From NCBI GenBank assembly GCA_002369195.1, contig DFEW01000028.1, forward strand, positions 13,282 to 77,281: DNA of 64,000 bases, in the 5' to 3' direction. The stretch comes from Christensenella sp. UBA3792. GTDB lineage: Bacteria; Bacillota; Clostridia; Christensenellales; CAG-138. The notes under the pieces were generated by a model. It was not told where the DNA came from, searched no databases, and saw only the letters and a program-made list of their open reading frames with translations. Below, one piece after another: positions 52,547 to 61,557 of this stretch (its first letter is position 1; the number at the start of each line of letters is the position of its first letter). Made by a program: the position numbers and the translations under genes.

Positions 52547-54356
52547 AGCGTTCTCCGAAACATCCGTTGCAGCCTTCGCGGCAGTCCTTCGTGGTGCGCG
52601 CTTCCTTTGCGCGGTTCCATTCGCGCTTCAAATACGCAGCCGTGGTCAGCGCGTCTATGATCTCCCACGGAAGCGGTTCTTCGGGATCGCGTTCCCGATA
52701 CGCGTATTCGTCCATTGTCAGCCCGTTGCGTTCAAACGCCTGCGCCCACACGTCGGGCTTGAAATGCTCCGCCCACGAATCGAAGCGGCAGCCGCCCGAA
52801 AATGCGTCGACCAGTACCGGCGCAAGCCGCCGATCCCCGCGCGAGAACACCGCCTCCAGCACGGAGAGCACGGACGGATGGCAGTGCAGCTCGCCGCCGC
52901 GCACGCCCTTCATCGCGGTCTTTAAGAGTTGCTGTTTTCTGCGGATCTCCTCCTGCTCGTTCTGCCCGACCCATTGGAACGCCGTCCAGGGTTTGGGCAC
53001 GAACGTTGAAACGCTGACGGTGACGCGGAAGCCCATGCCCCGCTGTTCCTTCGGCAGCCGGTAGAAGCAGGCGGACACCTTTCTGGCAAGGTCCGCGATG
53101 CCGAGGATATCCTCGTCCGTTTCGGTCGGGAGCCCGATCATGAAGTAGAGCTTCACGCCGCACCAGCCGGCGGTGAACGCGTCGGTCACCGCGCGCAGAA
53201 GGTCCTCCTCCGTCACGTTCTTGTTGATCACGTCGCGCATGCGCTGTGTGCCCGCTTCCGGCGCGAAGGTCAAGCCGCCCTTGCGCACCGTCTGCATCTT
53301 TTCGAGGTCCTCCTTGAGCAGCGAATCGATTCGCAGCGAGGGCAGCGAAACCGACACCTTCTGCTCCGCCATATCGTCGATGATGCGCGGCAGCAGCTCA
53401 TGCAGTTCCGAGTAGTCGCCGGTGCTCAGAGAAAGCAGCGAGACCTCGTCGTAGCCGGTGCAGCGCACCAGATCGCGCGTTTGCTTCAGGAGCGTTTCCT
53501 TCGTGCGCTCGCGCACGGGACGGTAGATGTAGCCCGCCTGACAGAAGCGGCATCCGCGCGTACAGCCGCGCATGACTTCGACCGCGACGCGGTCATGCAC
53601 GATCTGCATATGCGGCACAAGCTGCTTTCCGACGTACGGCGCTTTGTCAAGGTCGCGCACCACGCGGCGCTTCACCCGGTCGGGCGCGTTCGGGTTTTTG
53701 CGCGTATAGCGCACGTAGCGTCCGTTTTCGAACACCGGCTCATAGAACGACGGCACGTATACGCCTTCGATCTTCGAAAGCCGTTCGAGCAGCTCCGTTT
53801 TGCTGCAGCCGTCCGCCTTCGCCCGTTTCATGCAGTTGACGATCTCCGGCTCCAATTCCTCTCCGTCGCCGATCAGGATCGCGTCGAAGAACGGCGCAAT
53901 CGGCTCCGGATTCACGGTGCAGGGACCGCCCGCCACGATCAGCGGATACGACGCGTCGCGCTCGGCGGCATAGAACGGAATGTCCGAAAGCCGGAGCATC
54001 GTCAAAACGTTCGTGTAGCACATCTCATAGAGCAGCGAAAAGCCGACGATGTCAAAGTCGCGAAGCGGCGATTTCGTTTCGAGCGTAAACAGCGGCTGAT
54101 GCTGGTCGATCAGCTCCCGTTCCATGTCCGTCCACGGCGCATAGCAGCGTTCGCAGTACACGCCGTCCATGCTGTTCAGCACGTGATACAGAATGCGGCT
54201 GCCCTGATGCGACATGCCGATCTCATACACATCGGGAAAGCACAGCGCAAAGCGGAAGTCGTACGACTCCTTTTTGGTCATATTCCACTCGTTGCCGAGA
54301 TACCGCGCCGGTTTTTCCACACGGCTTAACAGCTTGTCCAGTTGAATCGCGTCCAA
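52515..54356 (-). CDS. TIGR03960 radical SAM protein
   Basis: About 613 residues: N-terminal B12-binding-like domain (PDVYEIGMSHQGSRILYHVL; IVAGGPCTVNPEPIAPFFD), then the radical SAM motif MRGCTRGCRFCQAGY (CxxxCxxC) and a C-terminal domain with Cys-rich end CREGCNGCFGERCEDYC. Start: a TTG at 54356 lies 7 bases after GAGG and gives DAIQLDKLLSRVEKPARY, matching the usual family N-terminus; ATG 54371 lacks a ribosome site but cannot be excluded. Probably an RNA or tRNA modification enzyme by family context; not shown. Confidence 0.9.
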   Translation of the reverse strand: MDAIQLDKLLSRVEKPARYLGNEWNMTKKESYDFRFALCFPDVYEIGMSHQGSRILYHVLNSMDGVYCERCYAPWTDMERELIDQHQPLFTLETKSPLRDFDIVGFSLLYEMCYTNVLTMLRLSDIPFYAAERDASYPLIVAGGPCTVNPEPIAPFFDAILIGDGEELEPEIVNCMKRAKADGCSKTELLERLSKIEGVYVPSFYEPVFENGRYVRYTRKNPNAPDRVKRRVVRDLDKAPYVGKQLVPHMQIVHDRVAVEVMRGCTRGCRFCQAGYIYRPVRERTKETLLKQTRDLVRCTGYDEVSLLSLSTGDYSELHELLPRIIDDMAEQKVSVSLPSLRIDSLLKEDLEKMQTVRKGGLTFAPEAGTQRMRDVINKNVTEEDLLRAVTDAFTAGWCGVKLYFMIGLPTETDEDILGIADLARKVSACFYRLPKEQRGMGFRVTVSVSTFVPKPWTAFQWVGQNEQEEIRRKQQLLKTAMKGVRGGELHCHPSVLSVLEAVFSRGDRRLAPVLVDAFSGGCRFDSWAEHFKPDVWAQAFERNGLTMDEYAYRERDPEEPLPWEIIDALTTAAYLKREWNRAKEARTTKDCREGCNGCFGERCEDYCRISKE

Positions 54357-54395
54357 AGCGCCGCCTCGCATTCTGAATTCACAATATAGCATGAT

Positions 54396-54424
54396 ATTAT
54401 ACCATGCAAAACACGATCGGTCAA
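54396..54424 (-). promoter_or_regulatory. Promoter of the TIGR03960-DUF2344-rng operon
   Basis: Minus-strand -35 TTGACC (54424-54419), spacing 17, extended -10 TGgTATAAT (TATAAT 54401-54396). The -35 overlaps the spoIVFB stop codon. The start near 54389 rules out start codons upstream of that point. Confidence 0.8.
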
Positions 54425-55284
54425 TCACAAAAAACATCTTTCAGCAATGCCGCGTAGCCGCATCGCGACGCCGCATCCAGCAGCGCATTCTCGTCCGCCT
54501 CCAGCGTACGCCCGTCCGCCTTGATGCGAAAGACCGTGAATCTTCTGTGCGAGAGCTGCTGCATCGCCTCGCCGACCGTGGCGGAGCCGTCGAGCAGAAC
54601 CGTCTGCACCGCGACCGGCGCGCCGGCACGCCTTGCGCTCTGCCGTTCCAGCACCGTCTCGATCACCGACGGCGTGACGCGCTTCCATTCGATCCACGCC
54701 GACGCCAGCAGGAACGGCGCGATCAAAAACGGTGTGAACACGAGCGTGCCCTTTTGCAGGCAGTAGATGCCCAATCCCGCGAGCATCGCGGCGACGGCGG
54801 CGGTGAACGCGAATGTAATGCGCCTTGCGGTGCGCTCTCCCGTCGCCCTGCAGAGAAGCGCTTTTGCGACGCGTCCGCCGTCGAGCGGATACGCGGGCAG
54901 AAGGTTCAGCAGCGCGATCGCCGCGTTCGCGCGGATAAACGGCTCCGTGCCGGAGGCAAGCGACGGCAGCAGATGGGCAAGCATCCGTCCGCAGGATGCG
55001 ATCACGAGCGAGGCGACCGGTCCCGAGAGCGCGACGATCCATTCGCTTTGCGTCTTTGCGCAGCGCGGGTCGAGATGCAGCACCGCGCCGAACGGATACA
55101 GCCCGACGCGCCGCACCGAAAAGCCGAGGTTTTTGGCGGCGATCAGGTGCGAAAGTTCGTGCAGCAGCAGCGAAAGCGCGGATACGGCGAGCGCGCGTCC
55201 TTCCCCCGCGACGATCAGCGCGGCAAAAAGCGGAAGCACGCCGATCGACAGGCGCACCTCCGCTTTCCCGATGCGAAACTTCAT
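54421..55284 (-). CDS. spoIVFB: Site-2 metalloprotease, SpoIVFB-like (M50)
   Basis: 287 residues: six or so membrane segments, zinc motif LLHELSHLIAAK (HExxH, residues ~42-46), second motif NLLPAYPLDGGRV supplying the Asp ligand, and a C-terminal CBS-like soluble domain (SATVGEAMQQLSHRRFTVFRI). SpoIVFB cleaves pro-sigma K during sporulation. Its gene overlaps the spoIVFA-like gene by 4 bases, matching the spoIVFA-spoIVFB pair of bacilli. Other M50 proteases have similar cores, but the partner strengthens the call. Confidence 0.88.
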   Translation of the reverse strand: MKFRIGKAEVRLSIGVLPLFAALIVAGEGRALAVSALSLLLHELSHLIAAKNLGFSVRRVGLYPFGAVLHLDPRCAKTQSEWIVALSGPVASLVIASCGRMLAHLLPSLASGTEPFIRANAAIALLNLLPAYPLDGGRVAKALLCRATGERTARRITFAFTAAVAAMLAGLGIYCLQKGTLVFTPFLIAPFLLASAWIEWKRVTPSVIETVLERQSARRAGAPVAVQTVLLDGSATVGEAMQQLSHRRFTVFRIKADGRTLEADENALLDAASRCGYAALLKDVFCD

Positions 55285-55928
55285 TCGTTCCGAAGCGACA
55301 GGTCGACGTACGCGGTCGGGTCCTGCGGCTGTCCCTGCTCGAACACGCGCAGATAGATGCTCCTGCCGGGCTGCACGGTGCCGAGCGCATCGCCCTGCGC
55401 TACGGTCGCATTCTGCCGAACGTCCACCGTCTCAAAGCCGTAATAGACGGTCTCGCAGTCGTTTTCGGACTGGATGCGCACCGTCTTGCCGAGCTGTTCA
55501 TCCGTCTCGACCGACAGCACCTTCCCCGCCATGCAGGCGTTGACCGTGCCGGACAGCGCGGTAAAGCGCAAAAGCTGACCGTCACGCAGCAGTTCGATGT
55601 CGTTGCTCAACACCGGCGCGGTCCATTTCAGGACCGATCCGGCGTCCACGTAACGCAGCGTGCCGATCGCCTCCTCCCCCTGCGGGTCGGAAGCGGACGG
55701 ATCGGCGACCGAGCTTGCGCTGACCACGCCCGTGTCCGGCTTTCCGACGCCGAACGCGCGCACGATGATCGCGAGCGCCAGAACGGCGGCGCACAAGCTG
55801 ATCTTGATCACGATCCCGCTCGCGTCGACCTTGACCTGCGGTTTGCCCTCCGACACCGCGAACGCCGATTCGCGCTCGAACCCGTCCCGTTCGCGTTCAT
55901 ACTGAATCTTCATTTCGTCAAGTTTCAT
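55281..55928 (-). CDS. spoIVFA: SpoIVFA-like protein with degenerate M23 domain
   Basis: 215 residues: cytoplasmic N-terminus (~40 residues), one membrane span (~44-66), and a C-terminal LytM/M23-like domain (ALSGTVNACMAGKVLSVETD; VVYYG-type YYGFETVDVRQNATVAQGDALG). The His and Asp residues that bind zinc in active M23 enzymes are absent, so it should be a tether rather than an enzyme, as SpoIVFA is for SpoIVFB. ATG 55928 follows aaggggg. Confidence 0.8.
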   Translation of the reverse strand: MKLDEMKIQYERERDGFERESAFAVSEGKPQVKVDASGIVIKISLCAAVLALAIIVRAFGVGKPDTGVVSASSVADPSASDPQGEEAIGTLRYVDAGSVLKWTAPVLSNDIELLRDGQLLRFTALSGTVNACMAGKVLSVETDEQLGKTVRIQSENDCETVYYGFETVDVRQNATVAQGDALGTVQPGRSIYLRVFEQGQPQDPTAYVDLSLRNE

Positions 55929-55980
55929 ACCCGTTTCCCCCTTGCTGCAACAAATTACGCGAAGAAAGCGAGTTCTATGC

Positions 55981-56013
55981 CAAAAAGAAAAGAAGGAGCT
56001 TGTTTGCTCCTTC
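55981..56013 (-). terminator. Terminator after the L,D-transpeptidase gene
   Basis: Minus-strand gaaggagc, 6-base loop, gctccttc, then a T-rich tract; it overlies the space just before the spoIVFA-like gene. Confidence 0.88.
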
Positions 56014-56019
56014 GTCGCT

Positions 56020-57015
56020 TCAGGACTTTTTGACCGGCGGCTGCGTCGCCGCAACGTACGGGTACGCCGGATCGATCTCGATCTCGTCGATCGTCCAGTT
56101 GTCGGTGTACGGCGTGGTCGGCACGGACAGGAACGCGTTGTCCTTCCACTCCGCGATGTGCAGCTGCTCGCGGATCGCCTTGGTCTGCTCGTCGTTCTTG
56201 CTGCCGGTGCGGATCTCGACCTCGGTGTCGTAGCAGATGTTGTAGTAAATCCAGCGCGCATCCGGCACGGTCAGGCGGATGCAGCCGTGCGACGCCTTGC
56301 TGCCGAGCATCGTGTACGACAGCTTCTGTACCGAGGACAGGTCGCGGCGCTTGTTGTAGAGCGTCGAATGGAAGTACGTCTTGCTGAAAATCAGCGACCA
56401 GTACTGCGCCGATTCGGGCGAGGATGCGAACTTGCCGAAGCGCACCTTGGTGGGCTTCATCTTGAACACGCCGGTGCGGGTCTCGCTGCCGACGCGGCCG
56501 CTGCCGGTCGAACAGAGCATGTAGCGCACGGGAACCGTGTATTCGCCGGTCTCCGGATCCTTCGAAAAGACCATGACGACCTGCCATGTGAGGTCGACGA
56601 TGATGCGGTACGTGTCGGGCGCGGGATAGCCGATCGGCAGACGGAACGTGCTTTCGTTGTTCGGGTCCGCCTCGTTGAAGTCGTCCAGCGATCCGACCAG
56701 TTCCTCAAAGGTCATGTTGACCGTCGGCGCGTAGTAGGAGAACGGAATCTCCGTCGGCGCGGGCGTGTCGGTCGGTTCGGGGCTCGGCGTCGGTTCGGGC
56801 GTCGGGATCGGCGTGACCGGAACGGGCGTGACCGCCTCGATCACATCGATGATCTCGGGAATCTCGGTCGGAACCGGCGTCGAAGTGACCGTTGTGACCT
56901 CCGCGGCGGGCTCGTTGCTCGGAACGGGCTGCTGTGCGGGTGTGTTGCAGGCAAACACGGTCAGCGCCGTGAGCAATGCCAGTATAAAAACAAAAATGCG
57001 AGTGCTGTGTTTCAT
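56020..57015 (-). CDS. YkuD-type L,D-transpeptidase lipoprotein
   Basis: 331 residues: lipoprotein signal (FILALLTALTVFAC, Cys23), Pro-Thr-Glu-Val linker (~30-90), then a YkuD domain with the catalytic SHGCIRL motif (GSKASHGCIRLTVPDARW). It should form 3-3 cross-links in peptidoglycan or attach other molecules. ATG 57015 follows agaggt; a possible TTG at 57036 gives no better signal peptide. Confidence 0.92.
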   Translation of the reverse strand: MKHSTRIFVFILALLTALTVFACNTPAQQPVPSNEPAAEVTTVTSTPVPTEIPEIIDVIEAVTPVPVTPIPTPEPTPSPEPTDTPAPTEIPFSYYAPTVNMTFEELVGSLDDFNEADPNNESTFRLPIGYPAPDTYRIIVDLTWQVVMVFSKDPETGEYTVPVRYMLCSTGSGRVGSETRTGVFKMKPTKVRFGKFASSPESAQYWSLIFSKTYFHSTLYNKRRDLSSVQKLSYTMLGSKASHGCIRLTVPDARWIYYNICYDTEVEIRTGSKNDEQTKAIREQLHIAEWKDNAFLSVPTTPYTDNWTIDEIEIDPAYPYVAATQPPVKKS

Positions 57016-57039
57016 GCCTTTACCTCTGAAATTCAATAT

Positions 57040-57068
57040 AGTCTACCACACAATCCCGCATCGGTAAA
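57040..57068 (-). promoter_or_regulatory. Promoter candidate of the L,D-transpeptidase gene
   Basis: Minus-strand -35 TTTACC (57068-57063), spacing 17, -10 TAGACT (57045-57040); each matches four of six consensus bases. Confidence 0.45.
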
Positions 57069-57132
57069 CCCCTCTTTTGTGTCAGAATTGCAAAATCTTC
57101 CAGAATAAACCATGCGTTATCCCAAAATACGG

Positions 57133-57159
57133 GAAAAGCCGCCCGCAATCCGGACGGCT
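57133..57159 (-). terminator. Terminator after the stalk-domain lipoprotein gene
   Basis: Minus-strand agccgtccg, 5-base loop, cgggcggct and TTTT; one G-U pair. It lies about 70 bases past the stop at 57228. Confidence 0.75.
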
Positions 57160-57227
57160 GTTTGCATCGTCTATCGCTCTGCTTTCATGCGGAGCATACC
57201 CAACTGAGCTTTTTCATGTGAACCTTC

Positions 57228-57716
57228 CTAATCAAAGTCCGCGTTGATACGCATCGTCCAATCGGACGATCCTCTGTCGATATCGATCGGAACGCCCATC
57301 AGCTGAAACGCGCTGTAAACATAATCTGTGCAAATCCAGAGTTCGTTTCCTGTTCTCCGATGCCGGAAATCGGCTTCGGTGTCGCCGGGACAGACCATGA
57401 AAAAGTTATATTCCGGATCATCCGGTTCGTACAACGCAGGTGCTTTCAAATCCAGGATGAGGCGAAGCGAACCGTTCTTCCGTATCTCGACCGTATCGTC
57501 CTTTACGACGGTTTCACACCCAAGGCCTTTGAACAGCGAAACGACAGGCACCATATTCGAGACTTCACTTGCCGTTGATTCCGGATCGAATTCGTCAACC
57601 GGAATCTCCGTCCCGTTGACGATCAGATGATACATGTTCCCCTCCGCCTGCTTTGCGCATCCGATCGGGAGGATCGCGCACAGCAGCAGAACGAGCAGCA
57701 GCCGTACAACCTTCAT
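57228..57716 (-). CDS. Lipoprotein with copper-amine-oxidase-N-like stalk domain
   Basis: 162 residues: lipoprotein signal (LLLCAILPIGC, Cys20), then a domain HLIVNGTEI...VPVVSLFKGLGCETVVKDDTVEIRKNG resembling the copper amine oxidase N-terminal (stalk) repeats that Clostridia place on surface proteins (VNGKxI...VPxRxVxExLGxxVxWD). No enzyme domain follows. An ECF-like promoter lies upstream, matching that of the DUF885 lipoprotein. Confidence 0.75.
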   Translation of the reverse strand: MKVVRLLLVLLLCAILPIGCAKQAEGNMYHLIVNGTEIPVDEFDPESTASEVSNMVPVVSLFKGLGCETVVKDDTVEIRKNGSLRLILDLKAPALYEPDDPEYNFFMVCPGDTEADFRHRRTGNELWICTDYVYSAFQLMGVPIDIDRGSSDWTMRINADFD

Positions 57717-57748
57717 TTTTGTTTCTTCCTTTCCTATGCTTTCACTTT

Positions 57749-57778
57749 ATAAACACGGTAGCAGGCAAAAGTGTTACA
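57749..57778 (-). promoter_or_regulatory. ECF-sigma-like promoter candidate of the stalk-domain lipoprotein
   Basis: Minus-strand TGTAACA (57778-57772), 16 bases, TGTTTAT (57755-57749). The first 11 bases, TGTAACACTTT, are identical to the element at 27826. Confidence 0.5.
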
Positions 57779-57784
57779 AGTTTT

Positions 57785-57818
57785 TTGGAAAAAAGAAAAG
57801 CCGCCCTTGCGGACGGCT
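57785..57818 (-). terminator. Terminator of the molybdenum hydroxylase operon
   Basis: Minus-strand agccgtcc, gcaa, gggcggct, then a T-rich tract of about 12 bases; 6 bases after the stop. Confidence 0.88.
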
Positions 57819-57824
57819 GAAATT

Positions 57825-58316
57825 TTATTCCGTCGGAACGCCGAGGCGGCGCTTCATGGTCTTTTCGACGGCGTTCAGGATGTTTTCATAGCCCGTGCAG
57901 CGGCACAGATGTCCCGAAAGGAGCTTTCTCAGCTCGTCGCGCGTGTAGAGCTTTTTGGTTTCGAGGATCTCCACGGCGGTCATGATGAAGCCCGGCGTGC
58001 AGAAGCCGCATTGGATCGCGGTCTCCTCCATGAACGCCTGCTGAATGTCACTCAGCTCGCCGTTCGGACCGGTCAGCGATTCGAGCGTGCGGATGTTCTT
58101 GCCGTCTGCCCACGCCGCGAGATAGATGCAGGAGTTGAACGCCTCGCCGTCGATCAGCACGTTGCAGGCGCCGCACTCGCCGACCTCGCAGCCCTTTTTG
58201 ACCGAGGTCAGGTGGAAATCGTTGCGCAGCATATCGGTGAGCGACGCGCGCACGTCGATCATTTGTTCGACCTTCTTGCCGTTGATGGTACAGCGTACGA
58301 GTTTATACTGGCTCAT
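57825..58316 (-). CDS. Molybdenum hydroxylase 2Fe-2S subunit (XdhC/CoxS type)
   Basis: 163 residues: plant-type [2Fe-2S] cluster CEVGECGACNVLIDG...C, and the second cluster CGFCTPG...CRCTGY, in the order typical of xanthine dehydrogenase and CO dehydrogenase small subunits. It passes electrons from the molybdenum site to FAD. ATG 58316 overlaps the FAD subunit stop by 4 bases. Confidence 0.95.
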   Translation of the reverse strand: MSQYKLVRCTINGKKVEQMIDVRASLTDMLRNDFHLTSVKKGCEVGECGACNVLIDGEAFNSCIYLAAWADGKNIRTLESLTGPNGELSDIQQAFMEETAIQCGFCTPGFIMTAVEILETKKLYTRDELRKLLSGHLCRCTGYENILNAVEKTMKRRLGVPTE

Positions 58317-59203
58317 TCGATCACACCTCCCGCCAATTTGATGGATTCCAGCAGGCAGCGCTTCGCCATTTCGACCGCGATGTGCTGGCGAAACGCCTTC
58401 GAAGCACGCCACGAATCGCGCGGATTGATGTCGTTCAGCACGGCAAGCCCGAACCGGTCGATCATCTCATAGGAGATCGCCGCGCCGTTTGCTACCGCTT
58501 CCGCGCTCGGCGCGCGCATCGGGACGGGTCCCGCGACGCCGTAGGCGATCCTTGCACGCTCGATCGTCTTTTTGTCCGCCGACAGCCGGACGTTGACCGA
58601 GCAGCCGAGCGTCGCGATGTCCATCGCGTTGCGCATCGCGTACTTGATGTAGTGTCCGAAGGTGTTTTCGTAGCTCGCCTTCGGGATCAGGATCGCGGTC
58701 TGAAGCTCGCCGTCCTCGACGCGGATATCGACCTGCCCCGCCTTGATGTAAAAGTCCTTGATCGGCAGACGGCGCACACCGTTTTTGCCGGTCAGTTCGA
58801 CGATCGCTTCCCACGCGTGCAGCGTCGATGCGGAGTCCGCGCTCGTGACGCCGTTGCAGGTATTGCCGCCGATTGTGCCGATGTTGCGGATCTGCGGACC
58901 GCCGACCATATCGACCGCCTCGCCGAGCACGTTGATGTACTTTTGGATGATCGGGTCGCGCGTGATGTGCGAAAAGCTCGTCAAGCTGCCGATGCGGATG
59001 TTTTCGTCCGCGTCGATCGAGACGCCGCGCAGCTCGTCCAGTCCGTAAATGCTGATCAGCTCCTTGCCCGCGCGCTTGCCCTCGCGCATCTGCACCAGCA
59101 CGTCGCTGCCGCCCGCAATGATCTGCGCCTCGGGATGCTCCAAGCGAAGTTCGACCGCATGTTGCACGCTCGTCGCTTCGTACAATGCCTTCATGTCGTA
59201 CAT
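58313..59203 (-). CDS. Molybdenum hydroxylase FAD-binding subunit (XdhB type)
   Basis: 296 residues: AGGSDVLVQMREGK and RNIGTIGGNTCNGVTSADS, the two FAD-binding stretches of the family, then the C-terminal CO-dehydrogenase flavoprotein domain. It starts just after the large subunit stop (TGA-t-ATG). No Fe-S Cys pair of the 4-hydroxybenzoyl-CoA reductase type is visible. Confidence 0.94.
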   Translation of the reverse strand: MYDMKALYEATSVQHAVELRLEHPEAQIIAGGSDVLVQMREGKRAGKELISIYGLDELRGVSIDADENIRIGSLTSFSHITRDPIIQKYINVLGEAVDMVGGPQIRNIGTIGGNTCNGVTSADSASTLHAWEAIVELTGKNGVRRLPIKDFYIKAGQVDIRVEDGELQTAILIPKASYENTFGHYIKYAMRNAMDIATLGCSVNVRLSADKKTIERARIAYGVAGPVPMRAPSAEAVANGAAISYEMIDRFGLAVLNDINPRDSWRASKAFRQHIAVEMAKRCLLESIKLAGGVIE

Positions 59204-59204
59204 A

Positions 59205-61517
59205 TCATTTGCCCTCCTGCCAGGAATCTTGGATCAGTCCCGCCTCGGTGAACGCCGCAAAGAGGTTGTGCGGGTTCATCGGAAGCGTATGCAGCGCGAC
59301 GCCGGTGGCGTTGTAGATCGCGTTGCGGATCGCCGGCGCGCCGGAACATGCCGGCGGCTCGCCGAGCGCCTTTGTGCCGAACGCGCTGGTCGGTTCCGGA
59401 TTCTCGATGAACGCGGCTTCGAGGTCCGGATGGTCCATGACCGTCGAAAGCTTGTAGTCCAAGAGGTTGTTGTTGAGCGGCTTGCCGGTCTTTTGGTCGA
59501 ACAGAAGCTGCTCGCTCATGCCGTAGCCGATCGCCATCGACATACCGCCGTGCACCTGCGCTTCGGCAAGCGCCGGATTGATCAGACTGCCGCAGTCATG
59601 GACGTTGACGATGTTCTTGACCGTGACCTTGCACATCGGGATATCGACCTCGACCTCCGCGAACGTGCAGCCGAACGAGTACGCGTTGTTCTTGATCGTG
59701 AACGTGCTCTCCGCCGTGATATGCTCGCTGTCCTGCGGGTTGTACTGTGCGGTCATCGCGATCTCCTTTAAGGAGGCGAGCACCTTGCCGTCGATCTTCC
59801 GCACGACGTTGCCGTCGACGATGTCCATGTTTTCGACCGTCTGGCGGGTCATCTTGCTCGCGTATTCGAAGATCTTCTTCCGGAGGATCTCCGCGGTCTG
59901 CCGGATCGAGAATCCCGCGACGTACGTTTGCCGCGACGCGTACGCGCCGAGACCCGTCGGGGTCACGTCGGTGTCCTGGCAGGAGATCACGCGGACGTCC
60001 TTATAGCTCTTCAAGCCGATCGCTTCCGCCGCCATCTGCGCAAACGCGGTGTCGGCGCCCTGCCCGATCTCGGTCTCACCGCACTGCATGGTCACCGTGC
60101 CGTCGAGGTTTAAGAGCATGCGGTTGGACGACGTTTCCAGCGCGATCGGCCAGACCGCCGTGTTGTACCAGAACGATGCGCAGCCGATGCCGCGGCGGAT
60201 CGGACCGCTGTCGTTCGCGAATTCCTTGATCTTTTGATCGTAGCCGATCAGCTCCTTGCCCTTTTCGAGGCATTCGCGGTGCGAATCGTAGTAGTTGACG
60301 TTCTTCGAGAACCCGTCCTCGAAGCCCTGCGGCATGATGTACTTGTTGCGGTATTCGACCGGGTCCATATGCACCGCATGCGCGCATTCCTCGATGTTCG
60401 AATCGTTCGCAAACGACGCCTGCGGCATGCCGTAGCCGCGCATCGCGCCCGCCGCGGGGATGTTCGTATAGACGGTATATGCGTCGCACTCGATGTTCGG
60501 GCACGGATAGAGCTGCGGGAACGAGCCCATCGCCTTCGCGACGATGCTGTGCCCGTGGGACGCGTACGCGCCCTGATTCGAATACAGATCGACCTTCCTT
60601 GCCGCCATGCTGCCGTCGGGACGGATCCAGCTGATGATGTGGAAGCGGATCGCGTGGCGCACGCGGTTGGAAACGAACGTTTCCTCTCTCGAGCAGTCGA
60701 TCCGCACGAGCCGCCCGCCGACCTGCGTGGAGCACCACGCGCACAGCGGTTCATACAGCGCGTCCTGTTTGTTGCCGAAGCCGCCGCCGATATAGGGCTT
60801 GACGATCTCGATATCCGCCCACGGACGGCCGAGCGCCTGTCCGACGACGCGGCGGATGATGTGCGGGATCTGCGTCGACGAAACGACCGTGATCCTGCCG
60901 TTTTCCTCATAGGCGAAGCAGCCGTGATTCTCGATGTGGCAATGCTGCACCGTCGGCGTGTTGTACCAGCCCTCGACCTTGATGAGCCCCGGCTCCTTGA
61001 TCGCCTCCGCGTAGTTGCCGTTGCGGATCGAGGTGTGCTTTAGGATGTTGTTCGGATAATTGTCGTGCAGCTGCGGCGCGCCGTCCTCCATCGCCTTCTG
61101 CGGATCGAGCACGAACGGAAGCGTCTCATATTCGACCTTCAGCGCGCGCACGCCCTGCATGGCGGCAACCTCGTCCTCCGCGATGACGACCGCAACGTCG
61201 TCGCCCCAGTAGCGCACATGCCGGTTCAAAAGCCGCCGGTCCGCAACGTCCTGATGCCCGGGGTCCATCGACCACGGATGCCCCGCCGTCGGGAAGTCGA
61301 TTTCCGGCACGTCAAAGCAGGTCAGGACCTTGACGACGCCCTTGATCTGCTCGGCTTCGGAGGTATCGACCGACTTCACAAACCCGTGCGCGATCTCCGC
61401 ATGCTTGATGCGGACGTACAGCGCGCCGGCGGGCATGCGGTCCTCGTAATACTTGGTCCGTCCGGTCGCCTTGTCGAATGCGTCCACGCGGATCTCGCTT
61501 TTGCCAACGATGCTCAT
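59205..61517 (-). CDS. Molybdenum hydroxylase molybdopterin subunit (XdhA type)
   Basis: 770 residues: GGGFGNKQDALYEP (molybdopterin loop), GAMRGYGMPQA, QCGETEIGQGADTAF, and the C-terminal catalytic Glu motif ALGEPPACSGAPAIRNAI (GEPP). This is the catalytic large subunit, needing a molybdenum cofactor made elsewhere. Xanthine or another purine or N-heterocycle is the usual substrate, but the exact one cannot be read. First gene of the three-gene operon. Confidence 0.95.
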   Translation of the reverse strand: MSIVGKSEIRVDAFDKATGRTKYYEDRMPAGALYVRIKHAEIAHGFVKSVDTSEAEQIKGVVKVLTCFDVPEIDFPTAGHPWSMDPGHQDVADRRLLNRHVRYWGDDVAVVIAEDEVAAMQGVRALKVEYETLPFVLDPQKAMEDGAPQLHDNYPNNILKHTSIRNGNYAEAIKEPGLIKVEGWYNTPTVQHCHIENHGCFAYEENGRITVVSSTQIPHIIRRVVGQALGRPWADIEIVKPYIGGGFGNKQDALYEPLCAWCSTQVGGRLVRIDCSREETFVSNRVRHAIRFHIISWIRPDGSMAARKVDLYSNQGAYASHGHSIVAKAMGSFPQLYPCPNIECDAYTVYTNIPAAGAMRGYGMPQASFANDSNIEECAHAVHMDPVEYRNKYIMPQGFEDGFSKNVNYYDSHRECLEKGKELIGYDQKIKEFANDSGPIRRGIGCASFWYNTAVWPIALETSSNRMLLNLDGTVTMQCGETEIGQGADTAFAQMAAEAIGLKSYKDVRVISCQDTDVTPTGLGAYASRQTYVAGFSIRQTAEILRKKIFEYASKMTRQTVENMDIVDGNVVRKIDGKVLASLKEIAMTAQYNPQDSEHITAESTFTIKNNAYSFGCTFAEVEVDIPMCKVTVKNIVNVHDCGSLINPALAEAQVHGGMSMAIGYGMSEQLLFDQKTGKPLNNNLLDYKLSTVMDHPDLEAAFIENPEPTSAFGTKALGEPPACSGAPAIRNAIYNATGVALHTLPMNPHNLFAAFTEAGLIQDSWQEGK

Positions 61518-61557
61518 ACTGCTTCCTTTCTGTCCTTGGATTGGTGAATCTGTATGC

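Noticed and set aside
54425-55390. Alternative minus-strand frame over the spoIVFB gene
   Set aside because: The other frame carries HELSH and PLDGG motifs and membrane segments; this one is low-complexity Arg/Ala sequence.
57133-57818. Similar hairpins at 57133-57159 and 57785-57818 as a repeat family
   Set aside because: Both follow stop codons and are followed by T tracts; they are best read as terminators that happen to share gccgccc/ggacggc stems.
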